64,000 nucleotides of DNA from Hydrogenophilales bacterium CG_4_10_14_3_um_filter_63_21 (GTDB taxonomy: Bacteria; Pseudomonadota; Gammaproteobacteria; Burkholderiales; Thiobacillaceae). Positions 56,720 through 64,000 of this stretch are shown in pieces. Positions within the stretch are counted from its first letter, which is position 1, and every line of letters starts with the position of its first letter. The DNA lies in assembly GCA_002784045.1 (NCBI GenBank), contig PFJX01000081.1:1-64000 (forward strand). The letters are read 5' to 3'. The notes below the pieces were generated by a model. It worked only from the letters and a program-made list of their open reading frames with translations, did no database searches and was not told where the DNA came from. A program made the translations under genes and the position numbers.

Positions 56720-56760
56720 TTTATCCTGAGATTTCGCGTGAGTTTTCGCGGCGCGCTTCA
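56720..56760. other. Right phage end with tandem 12-bp repeats (putative transposase sites)
   Basis: TGAGATTTCGCG (56727-56738) is followed directly by TGAGTTTTCGCG (56739-56750), one mismatch apart, then the terminal GCGCGCTTCA. TTTATC (56720-56725) matches the inverted GATAAA of the left end. These are likely transposase-binding repeats. The assignment is inferred. Confidence 0.5.
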
Positions 56761-56766
56761 CCAGAC
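56761..56766. repeat. Target site duplication, right copy (CCAGAC)
   Basis: Identical to 17231-17236. It lies three bases before the prsT ATG at 56770. Confidence 0.85.
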
Positions 56767-56769
56767 ACC

Positions 56770-59619
56770 ATGAACAAACCACACCGACGTTCATCACGTT
56801 CAAAACGCTCTTTCATGAAGCGTTTGGCGGGACAAAGACGCTTGCTCGCGCCGGCCGCCCTGGTCCTTCTCGCCGGTCTCGGAGGCGGCGCCTACTACCT
56901 GGCGCGTGGCCATGCCAGCCCGGAACAGCGCATCGCGAGCGCGAAACAACTGGAACTGGCTGGGGACCGCAAAGGAGCCGCCATCGAGATCAAGAATGCC
57001 CTTCAGCAAACGCCAGACAATGGCGAGGCACGCTTCCTGCTCGGGCGTATCCATTACGCCAACAACGATTTCGTTAACGCGGAAAAGGAACTGCGACAAG
57101 CAATGAGCAAGGGCTACCCAGCGCCGGAAGCGTCAATCCTGCTGGCACGTACCCTGCTGGCATTACGCCAGCCCAAGAAAATTCTTGCTGAAATCAAGGT
57201 ATTGCCGGGCGCCACCGCCGACGCCAATGCCGCGATTCTGGCGCTTCGTGCCCAGGCTTACGCCCTGTCGGGTGACAAAGCCAGCATGGAAAACAGCCTG
57301 CGCCAGGCGGACGGCCTGGTCGCTGAGCATCCCGACACCTTGGCATTCCGCGCCGGGCAGGCCTACGCCAGCGGCCATGCCGAAGAAGCTCTGGCGGCGG
57401 TGGAGAAAGCCATCGCCAAGGCGGGCAAGCGCGTTGACCTGCACGTCATGAAGGCTGATCTGCTCCGCGCCTCGAAGCGTCGCGAGGAAGCATTCAAGGC
57501 TTACAGCAAGGCGCTGGCGCTCGATCCCAGCAATCTGCCTGCCCGGCTTGCTGTCGCTCAACATTACCTAACGGCCGCGAACCTCGACCAGGCGCAGGCT
57601 GAACTGAAGACGTTGCAAGGCTATGCGCCGAATAACCTGATGGGGCGCTATCTCGAGGGTTTGATCGAATTCCGGCGCAAAAACCTCGACGCGGCCAATA
57701 ACAAATTGCAGGAAGTGCTACGCAGCGCACCGGACTTCGCCCCCGCCAATCTACTGGCGGGGGCCATCGCCCTTAGCCAGGGCAAGCGTGAGAGCGCCAT
57801 AAGCCACCTGAATCGGGTTCTCGAAGTCGCGCCCGACCATATTCTGGCGCGTAAATTGCTCGCTACCGCCATGCTCGAATCCGGCCAGGCGAAGCGCGCG
57901 CGCGAATTGATCGCCAACATCAAGGACGATGATCACGATGTCCAATTGTTGTCCCTGCAAGGCAACATTGCCTTGCGCCAGGGCTCGTATCAGGAGGCTC
58001 GCAACAAACTTGAAAAGGCCTCCGCGCTGGCGCCAGACAACACCGCGCTGACCCGCGAACTGGCGGCCAGCCGGCTGGCGAGCGGCGATGAGCGGGGCGC
58101 GATCGAAGCGCTCACCCAGTTGGCCGAAAAGGACACCACAACCCACCAGGCCGATGTGCTGCTGGTCATGACGCACGCCAAGGCCAAGCGCTATGACGAG
58201 GCGCTCAAGGTGGTGGCCGAACTTGAGCGCAGGCACCCTCGCCTCCCGCTGGCCGAAAACCTGCGCGGCACGATTTATCTATTACGCAATGATGCCGCTC
58301 TGGCGCGGAAGTCCTTCACCAAGGCTTTGGAAATCGATCCCGGGTATCTGCCGGCGGCAAGCAATCTGGCGCGCCTCGACCTGGTCAACAAGGACATCAA
58401 ATCAGCACGCGCGCGCTTCCAGAAAGTGCTCCAGAAAACTCCAAAAAACGCGCGTGCCCTCATCGCCCTGGCGCAACTGGCGGCACTCGAAAAGAACGAG
58501 CCCGAGTTTCTCAGCTTGCTCGAACAGGCCAAGAAAGCCGCGCCATCCGACGCAACCTCACGGCAAATGCTGGCGCGTTACTGGCTGAGCAAGCGTGATG
58601 CTGGAAAAGCGATGGTGGAAGCGCGCTCCGCCCTCGATGCCACCGGCAAACCGGAGTTCCTGGACGCGATCGGCGCCGCCCAGTTGCTGCAGAATGACAC
58701 GGCCAATGCGCTGGCGACCTACCAAAAATGGGCCAACAGCAACCCAAACAACCCCCTTGCGCATTACCGGCTTGCGCTGGTCCAGAACCTGGCCAAGGAT
58801 CGCCCGGGCGCGCTCAAGTCCCTGGACAAAGCCTTGGCGCTTTACCCAGGCTTTGCCGACGCCAGTATTCAGAAGGCGCTTCTGCTGGGTCTGGAAGGAA
58901 AGCAGGAGGAAGGCATCAAGCTCGCGCGTGCCCTTCAGGCCCGTACCCCCAACTCGGCTGCCGGCTATATGGCCGAGGCGGAGATTCTATTTGGCGCCAA
59001 GCGCTATCTCGATGCTGGCAAACTCTTCGCCAAGTCGGCGCAAATAGCCGGGCAGGGCCAACCTTTGGTGCGAGCCCAGCAGGCCTATGCCGCCGCCGGC
59101 CAGGCGGTTGAGGGCGAGAAACTGCTCGAGCAATGGCTCAAGGCCCATCCCAATGATCACGCCCTGCGCCATGTCCTGGCGCAGGCCCAACTCAACGGCA
59201 AGCGCCTGAAGGAAGCTGCCGACAACTACCGCATCTTGATCCGCGCGAATCCGCGTGATCTGGTGGCCTACAACAATCTGGCGTGGCTACTGGGTGAATT
59301 GAAGGATCCGCAAGCCCTGGCGATGTCCGAGCAAGCGTACAAACTGGCGCCCAAGAACGCCGCCGTTATCGACACGTATGGTTGGCAGCTCGTACTGGCA
59401 GCCCAGGCCAAACGCGCCATTCCCTACCTGCGGGAGGCACTCAACATGGTTCCCAACAGCCCTGAGATTCGCTGGCACCTTGCGACAGCTCTGGAGAAAG
59501 CGGGCGACAAGAACGGAGCGATAACCGAGCTGGATCGCTTGCTGTCCAGTCATATGGCCTTTCCCCAGGAATCGCAGGCACGCGTCTTATTGCAGCAATT
59601 GAGGAAGGCGGGAGGCTGA
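56770..59619 (+). CDS. prsT: PEP-CTERM system TPR protein PrsT (copy 1, not a lipoprotein)
   Basis: A 949-residue TPR protein. N-terminal basic stretch and a membrane helix (LLAPAALVLLAGLGGGAYYL) without a lipobox Cys, then about 20 TPR units (NGEARFLLGRIHYANNDFVN, NLPARLAVAQHYLTAANLDQ, NPRDLVAYNNLAWLLGELKD). PrsT-family proteins go with PrsK/PrsR in exopolysaccharide/PEP-CTERM loci. The prophage ends nine bases before the ATG, and the AGGA that may have been its ribosome site is now at 17224-17227. A GTG in the phage end (56686) is in frame and could add 28 residues. Confidence 0.88.
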   Translation: MNKPHRRSSRSKRSFMKRLAGQRRLLAPAALVLLAGLGGGAYYLARGHASPEQRIASAKQLELAGDRKGAAIEIKNALQQTPDNGEARFLLGRIHYANNDFVNAEKELRQAMSKGYPAPEASILLARTLLALRQPKKILAEIKVLPGATADANAAILALRAQAYALSGDKASMENSLRQADGLVAEHPDTLAFRAGQAYASGHAEEALAAVEKAIAKAGKRVDLHVMKADLLRASKRREEAFKAYSKALALDPSNLPARLAVAQHYLTAANLDQAQAELKTLQGYAPNNLMGRYLEGLIEFRRKNLDAANNKLQEVLRSAPDFAPANLLAGAIALSQGKRESAISHLNRVLEVAPDHILARKLLATAMLESGQAKRARELIANIKDDDHDVQLLSLQGNIALRQGSYQEARNKLEKASALAPDNTALTRELAASRLASGDERGAIEALTQLAEKDTTTHQADVLLVMTHAKAKRYDEALKVVAELERRHPRLPLAENLRGTIYLLRNDAALARKSFTKALEIDPGYLPAASNLARLDLVNKDIKSARARFQKVLQKTPKNARALIALAQLAALEKNEPEFLSLLEQAKKAAPSDATSRQMLARYWLSKRDAGKAMVEARSALDATGKPEFLDAIGAAQLLQNDTANALATYQKWANSNPNNPLAHYRLALVQNLAKDRPGALKSLDKALALYPGFADASIQKALLLGLEGKQEEGIKLARALQARTPNSAAGYMAEAEILFGAKRYLDAGKLFAKSAQIAGQGQPLVRAQQAYAAAGQAVEGEKLLEQWLKAHPNDHALRHVLAQAQLNGKRLKEAADNYRILIRANPRDLVAYNNLAWLLGELKDPQALAMSEQAYKLAPKNAAVIDTYGWQLVLAAQAKRAIPYLREALNMVPNSPEIRWHLATALEKAGDKNGAITELDRLLSSHMAFPQESQARVLLQQLRKAGG

Positions 59620-59708
59620 CCGATTTGCCAAACTGCTTTCCTGGATGATTGGTTTTCCCATTGATATTTGAGCATTTGAGCAAGAAATTCAGATAAAGGA
59701 TTTTCCCG

Positions 59709-62495
59709 ATGCATCAACCTTCCAACTTGATTACGACTTTGGTCTTTACCGCTGCTGTCACGCTGACCGCCTGTGGCGGCAAGAGCCCGGAAGCACATAT
59801 CCAATCCGCCAAAGAAGCCATCCTGGCGGCGGATTACAAGGCTGCAACCATTGAGCTGAAGTCCACGCTGGAAGCTGCACCTAGCAACGTAGAAGCGCGC
59901 CTGCTGCTAGGGCAGTCATTTCAGGCTCAGGAGCATTGGGCGAACAGCGAAAAGGAATTCAGAAAGGCTTTGGAACTCGGGGCTTCGCCCGAGCAAGTTC
60001 TGCCCTCCTTGGCCCGTGCACTGGTCCATCAAGGGAAATACCAACAGGCTCTCGACTTGGCGCTACCCGACTACGGACTAGGTGCACAGGCGTTAGCCTC
60101 TGTAAAGGCTGAACGTGCCAATGCGTACATGGCGCTCGGCAAGCCTCAGGAAGCCGCTCAGGCTATTGAAGAAGGCGAGAAATCACTGGCCGGGCTCGGT
60201 CCGACCGATATTTCAAAAGACCTGTATTTGGCCAAGGCGTATCTAGCGTTGATAAACAAGCAGCCTGGCGAGGCATTGTCGCTCCTGGATGCAATCCTGA
60301 AAAAGGACAGCAAATTTATCGAGGCCATGGATATGAAGGCCCAATTGCTGCTGGGAGACAAAAAGGTCGCTGAGGCATTCAAGGTCTATGAACAGATTGT
60401 GGCCACAAATCCGAAACATTTCAGTGCGCATCTTGCCATTGCCGGCCTGCACCAGAGAAAAGGGAATCTTGATGCGGCGGACAAATCGGTCCAGGCCGCT
60501 GAAAAGATTGCGCCGGGTTCTCCTTTTGTTCTATACGCCCGAGCCAGCATTGAATTTAGCCGCGGCAATACCCGCAAGGCGAATGAAGCCATCCAGCAAG
60601 TTCTAAAGATAAGACCGGACCATCTGGCCAGCCGGCTGATCAGAGCTACCACCAGCCTTGAACTGGGCAATTACGAACAAAGCCAGAAGGACGCCGAATA
60701 CTTCCTGGCTCAGCAGCCAGGCAATGCCTTTGCCGCCAGGGTACTGGCGGCAAACCAGTTGAAATCGAATAACTTCCAGGGAGCCTTGAATACGCTCACG
60801 CCTCTGCTCAAGGCCAATGCGAATGACGTGGCACTGCTGGCCCTGCTTGGCGAGGCGCACCTCAAGGCACGTGACTACAACAAGGCTATGGAATATCTCG
60901 ACCGGGCATCCAAATTGGACCCAAAGAATGCCTATATCAAGAGCCAGCAGGCTACCGGCCTGCTGTATCAAGGAGAAACCGAACAGGCCATCACCATGCT
61001 GGAACGGGCCGCCAATCTGAGCGAAAAGCCGGGGCAGGCGGACATAACCTTGATTCTGCTGAAACTGAGTAAACAAAATTACGACCAAGCACTGCAGGCC
61101 ATCGAGGTTTTCGAGAAAAAGTTGCCGAACAATCCGGTCACGCACAGCCTGCGCGCTTCCGCATACCTCGGTAAGAAGGACCCCGCCTCCGCGCGCAAAT
61201 CATTGGGAAAGGCACTGGCCGCCGATCCCAAGTTCTTTCCTGCCGCCGCCACCCTGGCCACCCTGGACTTGCAGGACAAGAACCCCCAAGCAGCACGTAG
61301 CCGCTTCGAATCCATACTGGCGCATGACCAAGCCAATGTATCGGCCATATTGGCCTTGGCCGAGTTGGCACAAGCCGGCAAGCACGATGAAGAGTATCTC
61401 AATTGGCTGATGAAGGCGGTCAAGACGAATAGCAAGCTCGTGCAGCCACACCAGTTGCTGATCAGCTATTACCTGTCCAAGCAGCAAAATGCCAAGGCTC
61501 TGGCGCAAGCGAGAGACGCGGTTCAACAGCATCCTGAAAGTCCCGTTGCCCTCAAACTGCTCGGCGCCACCCAACTTGCCACGGGCGACACCAATGCCGC
61601 ACTGGTTACCTTCAAGCAGATGGTAGTGAAGGCGCCTGATTCCTCGGACACCTATTACCGTCTGGCAATGGCTCAAGTCGCGGCCAAAGACAGGCGATCA
61701 GCGCGTATTAGTCTGCAAAAAGCGATTCACTTGCAGCCAGGCTTCATCCAGGCTCAGGACGCACTGATTCGGCTTGAAATGTCAGAAGGAAAATCGGGGG
61801 CGGCCCTGGCGGTAACCAAACAAATGCAAATGGAAAGCCCCAAAGCCACTCTCGGCTTCGAGCGAGAGGGCGACATACACCTGGCCCAAAAACGTCATTC
61901 CCTAGCCATCCATGCCTACCAACGGGCTATTGACCTGGGGGCGGGCACCACCGGCCAAATCAAGTTGCTTCATGCACTTAATCTCTCAGGTGACACACGA
62001 GGTGCTGAACAACGCTTGACGACCTGGATCAAGCAGCATCCCACAGATATCCTCGCGCGCAATTTCGCCGCGGAGTTTTACACGCAGGCTGGGCGCGACC
62101 AGGAAGCTATCATCCAATACGAGGCAGTACAGCGTTTAGCTCCACCCGAAGCCGCCCTTCTCAACAATCTTGCCTTGCTCTACCAGCGTATGAATGACAA
62201 GCGGGCGCTGGGAACAGCCGAACAGGCCCTCAAGCTTGCTCCCGATCAACCACCGATGCAGGATACCCTGGGCTGGATTCTGCTGGAACAGGGGCAGATT
62301 CCGCGTGCTTTGGAACTCCTGCACAGCGCGGCGAGTAAAGCACCCAAGTCAGCAACGCTACGTTACCACTATGCAGTTGCCCTGGCCCGCTCCGGCAAGA
62401 AGGCGGAAGCGAAGAAGGAGCTGGAAGCCGCCATCGCCAGTGGCCAGAAAATACGTGAACTGGAAGCTGCCAAGGCCCTACTCAAAAGCCTGTGA
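59709..62495 (+). CDS. prsT: PEP-CTERM system TPR lipoprotein PrsT (copy 2)
   Basis: A 928-residue TPR lipoprotein. The signal peptide ends in the lipobox LTAC (TTLVFTAAVTLTACGGKSPE). TPR units fill the rest (SNVEARLLLGQSFQAQEHWA, ATLGFEREGDIHLAQKRHSL, EAALLNNLALLYQRMNDKRA). It has the same plan as copy 1 and follows it by 89 bases, so the two are likely a tandem duplication that has diverged. AAAGGA lies about ten bases before the ATG. Confidence 0.92.
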   Translation: MHQPSNLITTLVFTAAVTLTACGGKSPEAHIQSAKEAILAADYKAATIELKSTLEAAPSNVEARLLLGQSFQAQEHWANSEKEFRKALELGASPEQVLPSLARALVHQGKYQQALDLALPDYGLGAQALASVKAERANAYMALGKPQEAAQAIEEGEKSLAGLGPTDISKDLYLAKAYLALINKQPGEALSLLDAILKKDSKFIEAMDMKAQLLLGDKKVAEAFKVYEQIVATNPKHFSAHLAIAGLHQRKGNLDAADKSVQAAEKIAPGSPFVLYARASIEFSRGNTRKANEAIQQVLKIRPDHLASRLIRATTSLELGNYEQSQKDAEYFLAQQPGNAFAARVLAANQLKSNNFQGALNTLTPLLKANANDVALLALLGEAHLKARDYNKAMEYLDRASKLDPKNAYIKSQQATGLLYQGETEQAITMLERAANLSEKPGQADITLILLKLSKQNYDQALQAIEVFEKKLPNNPVTHSLRASAYLGKKDPASARKSLGKALAADPKFFPAAATLATLDLQDKNPQAARSRFESILAHDQANVSAILALAELAQAGKHDEEYLNWLMKAVKTNSKLVQPHQLLISYYLSKQQNAKALAQARDAVQQHPESPVALKLLGATQLATGDTNAALVTFKQMVVKAPDSSDTYYRLAMAQVAAKDRRSARISLQKAIHLQPGFIQAQDALIRLEMSEGKSGAALAVTKQMQMESPKATLGFEREGDIHLAQKRHSLAIHAYQRAIDLGAGTTGQIKLLHALNLSGDTRGAEQRLTTWIKQHPTDILARNFAAEFYTQAGRDQEAIIQYEAVQRLAPPEAALLNNLALLYQRMNDKRALGTAEQALKLAPDQPPMQDTLGWILLEQGQIPRALELLHSAASKAPKSATLRYHYAVALARSGKKAEAKKELEAAIASGQKIRELEAAKALLKSL

Positions 62496-62776
62496 GCAGA
62501 AGTCGAGTATCTCCTGAGCAGTGCTTCCACGGACTGAGTCCATGCATCCGGGCGGCTAACAATCAGACACACCTAACCCCACTCTAGCGAAGAGTGTTTT
62601 CATCGCCAGTTCCGCGGGGTTTTGGAGACAGGGTTAAAAAGATCAAGAATGAGCCCGCATTACTGCTACTTGCGGTTTGTCTGCCCGCAGCCTGTGGCAT
62701 GGCCGCAGCCCATTGATTGCCCATTCAAGAATGCACTCGCTATGCTTCGGCAGGCGCTCATTTGCAGCACAGGAAA
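62496..62776. other. Intergenic region prsT2 / permease
   Basis: This 281-base gap has a weak terminator (ACTCT / AGAGT with TTTT, 62581-62600). Around 62640-62710 a frame reads like a lipoprotein signal (LLLLAVCLPAAC) but lacks a start codon and stops after eight more residues. No gene is called. Confidence 0.5.
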
Positions 62777-64000
62777 ATGACACCAACGATCACCGCCAAC
62801 ACGCTCCTGGTCGACTTTCGCCTGGCCCAACGCAACATCCTGCGTCAGCGGCGTCGGAGTGCTATCGCCATCGCCGCGATCGGCTTTGGTGTCATCGCCA
62901 TGATGCTTTCCGTCGGCTACATGGAATGGGTCTATTGGGCCAACCGCGAGCTTGCCACGGTCAACCAGCTAGGCCACGTGCAGGTGGCAAAACCTGGCTA
63001 CCACGAAGATGGGCTGGCGGACCCCTATCACTATCTGATGCCGGCACAGTCTCCTGCCCTGCAGACCCTGCAGCGGCTTCCCGAGGTGCGCAGCGTAGCA
63101 CCACGATTGACTTTTAACGGCCTCATCAGCCATGGCGATAGCACGCTGTCGTTCATCGGCGAGGGGATCGATCCAGCGGTAGATCCCTCCTCGCGTAACC
63201 TGGTGGTGATCGCGGGGAAACTCCCCTCCAACCAGGAGCCCAAGGGCATCGTCATGGGCGCGGGCCTGGCGGCCAATCTCGGGGTGAAAACCGGCGATAC
63301 CGTCATCCTCCTCAGCAACACCGCATCCGGCGGCATCAACGCCATCGAGGGCAGGGTTCGTGGCCTGATCTCCACCTCCATGAAGGCTTTCGATGACAGC
63401 ATCCTGCGTGTGCCCATCGAGGCGGCACGTGAGTTGCTCCGTACCAAAGGGGCCCACCTCTGGGTGGTGACCCTGCATAACACGGACATGACCGGCCAGG
63501 TCATGGCTCATCTGAAGAACGAGCCGGCTCTGGCTGGCTATGAGGTGGTGCCCTGGACCAGGCTAGCGGACTTCTACAACAAGACCGTGGCCTTGTTCTC
63601 ACGCCAGATGGGCGTGGTCAAGCTCATCATCGCCGTCATCATCGTACTCAGCATCAGCAACACCATGACCATGAGCGTGATGGAACGTACCGTGGAAATT
63701 GGCACCGCCATGGCACTGGGCGTACGCCGCCAGCGCATTCTGGTTCTCTTTCTTCTGGAGGGGGGGCTGCTCGGTGCCATCGGCGGGATTTGTGGGGTGA
63801 TTCTGGGCTACCTGGCCGCCCAAGCCATCTCGGCGGTGGGCATCCCCATGCCACCCGCCCCAGGCATGTCGCGTGGCTTCGTTGCCGGCATCATCGTGAC
63901 GCCGTCGATTGTCTTTGATGCCCTGCTGCTGGCCGTGTCCACCACCCTCATCGCCAGCATCTACCCGGCCTGGCGCGCATCCCGGCTGGTTATCGTCGAC
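62777..64000 (+). CDS. FtsX/MacB-type ABC transporter permease (3' partial)
   Basis: The first 408 residues of a permease that runs off the window. N-terminal membrane helix (SAIAIAAIGFGVIAMMLSVG), a periplasmic MacB-like domain (EVRSVAPRLTFNGLISHGDS, NLGVKTGDTVILLSNTASGG) and the FtsX core (GVVKLIIAVIIVLSISNTMT, MERTVEIGTAMALGVRRQRI, GGLLGAIGGICGVILGYLAA). AGGA lies four bases before the ATG. Such permeases move lipoproteins or other envelope substrates with an ATPase partner, probably encoded beyond the window. Confidence 0.9.
   Translation, partial: MTPTITANTLLVDFRLAQRNILRQRRRSAIAIAAIGFGVIAMMLSVGYMEWVYWANRELATVNQLGHVQVAKPGYHEDGLADPYHYLMPAQSPALQTLQRLPEVRSVAPRLTFNGLISHGDSTLSFIGEGIDPAVDPSSRNLVVIAGKLPSNQEPKGIVMGAGLAANLGVKTGDTVILLSNTASGGINAIEGRVRGLISTSMKAFDDSILRVPIEAARELLRTKGAHLWVVTLHNTDMTGQVMAHLKNEPALAGYEVVPWTRLADFYNKTVALFSRQMGVVKLIIAVIIVLSISNTMTMSVMERTVEIGTAMALGVRRQRILVLFLLEGGLLGAIGGICGVILGYLAAQAISAVGIPMPPAPGMSRGFVAGIIVTPSIVFDALLLAVSTTLIASIYPAWRASRLVIVD

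Larger units (their letters stand above)
17237..56760. mobile_element. Complete Mu-like transposable prophage with divergent arms (39,524 bp)
   Basis: The element begins TGAAG and ends CTTCA (5-bp inverted termini with the TG...CA ends of transposable phages) and is flanked by CCAGAC on both sides. It contains every module of a phage: DDE transposase and ATPase, immunity genes, Mor, lysis, packaging, capsid, contractile tail and DNA modification. No frameshift or internal insertion was noticed, so it looks intact. Early, lysis and packaging genes run leftward (34.4 to 17.4 kb) and head, tail and modification genes run rightward (36.8 to 56.6 kb). It sits between prsR and prsT. Confidence 0.93.

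Noticed and set aside
62630..62715. Lipoprotein-like peptide (LLLLAVCLPAAC) before the permease
   Set aside because: No start codon precedes it and the frame stops eight residues after the Cys. At most a gene remnant.

Overview
The window is a chromosomal segment of a high-GC Gram-negative bacterium, most likely a betaproteobacterium (Rhodocyclales/Nitrosomonadales type). It carries a PEP-CTERM/exosortase gene set (PEP-CTERM protein, EpsB-type sugar transferase, PrsK, PrsR, two PrsT) next to a pilMNOPQ operon with a divergent PBP1A gene, and it is interrupted by a complete transposable (Mu-like) prophage. No tRNA, rRNA or CRISPR array was seen.

Host left part (1-17236): the tail of an Ala/Pro-rich gene with its terminator; a PEP-CTERM protein behind a sigma-54-like promoter; an orphan TacA-type antitoxin whose last codons lie in a dispersed repeat; an Ig-like lipoprotein; pilQPONM reading leftward; mrcA (PBP1A) and an uncharacterised gene reading rightward; then sugar transferase, a 235-bp MITE-like element, prsK and prsR. 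Host right part (56761-64000): two prsT-like TPR genes and the start of an FtsX/MacB-type permease. prsR and the first prsT were originally 66 bases apart.

Prophage (17237-56760, 39,524 bp): the boundaries are set by a 6-bp target duplication (CCAGAC) and TGAAG/CTTCA ends. The gene set is hybrid: Mu-like transposition, packaging and regulation (DDE transposase, AAA ATPase, GemA, Mor, gp27-gp28-gp29-F-G), lambda D/E-like capsid, P2-like tail (FI, FII, E/E', T, U, X, D, V, W, J, I, H), and a Com protein followed by two DNA methyltransferases. The layout differs from Mu: the arm from immunity genes to gpG runs leftward and the arm from gpI to the methylases runs rightward, diverging from a central immunity region (33.9-36.6 kb).

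Regulation can partly be read from the DNA. Four copies of a TTTAAA-N4-TTTAAA-type element lie in front of the lysis/packaging, head, tail and baseplate units, each with an xAxxxT -10-like hexamer at exactly the same distance. This fits one Mor-family activator driving all late units. Two of these units should start transcription on the A of the first ATG (leaderless). In the lysis unit the late start site would remove one arm of a terminator hairpin that also hides the holin ribosome site. A separate 26-bp dyad occurs four times in the early/immunity region, always in the same orientation relative to local transcription. A gp26-like winged-helix gene exists twice, once in the packaging operon and once behind the repressor.
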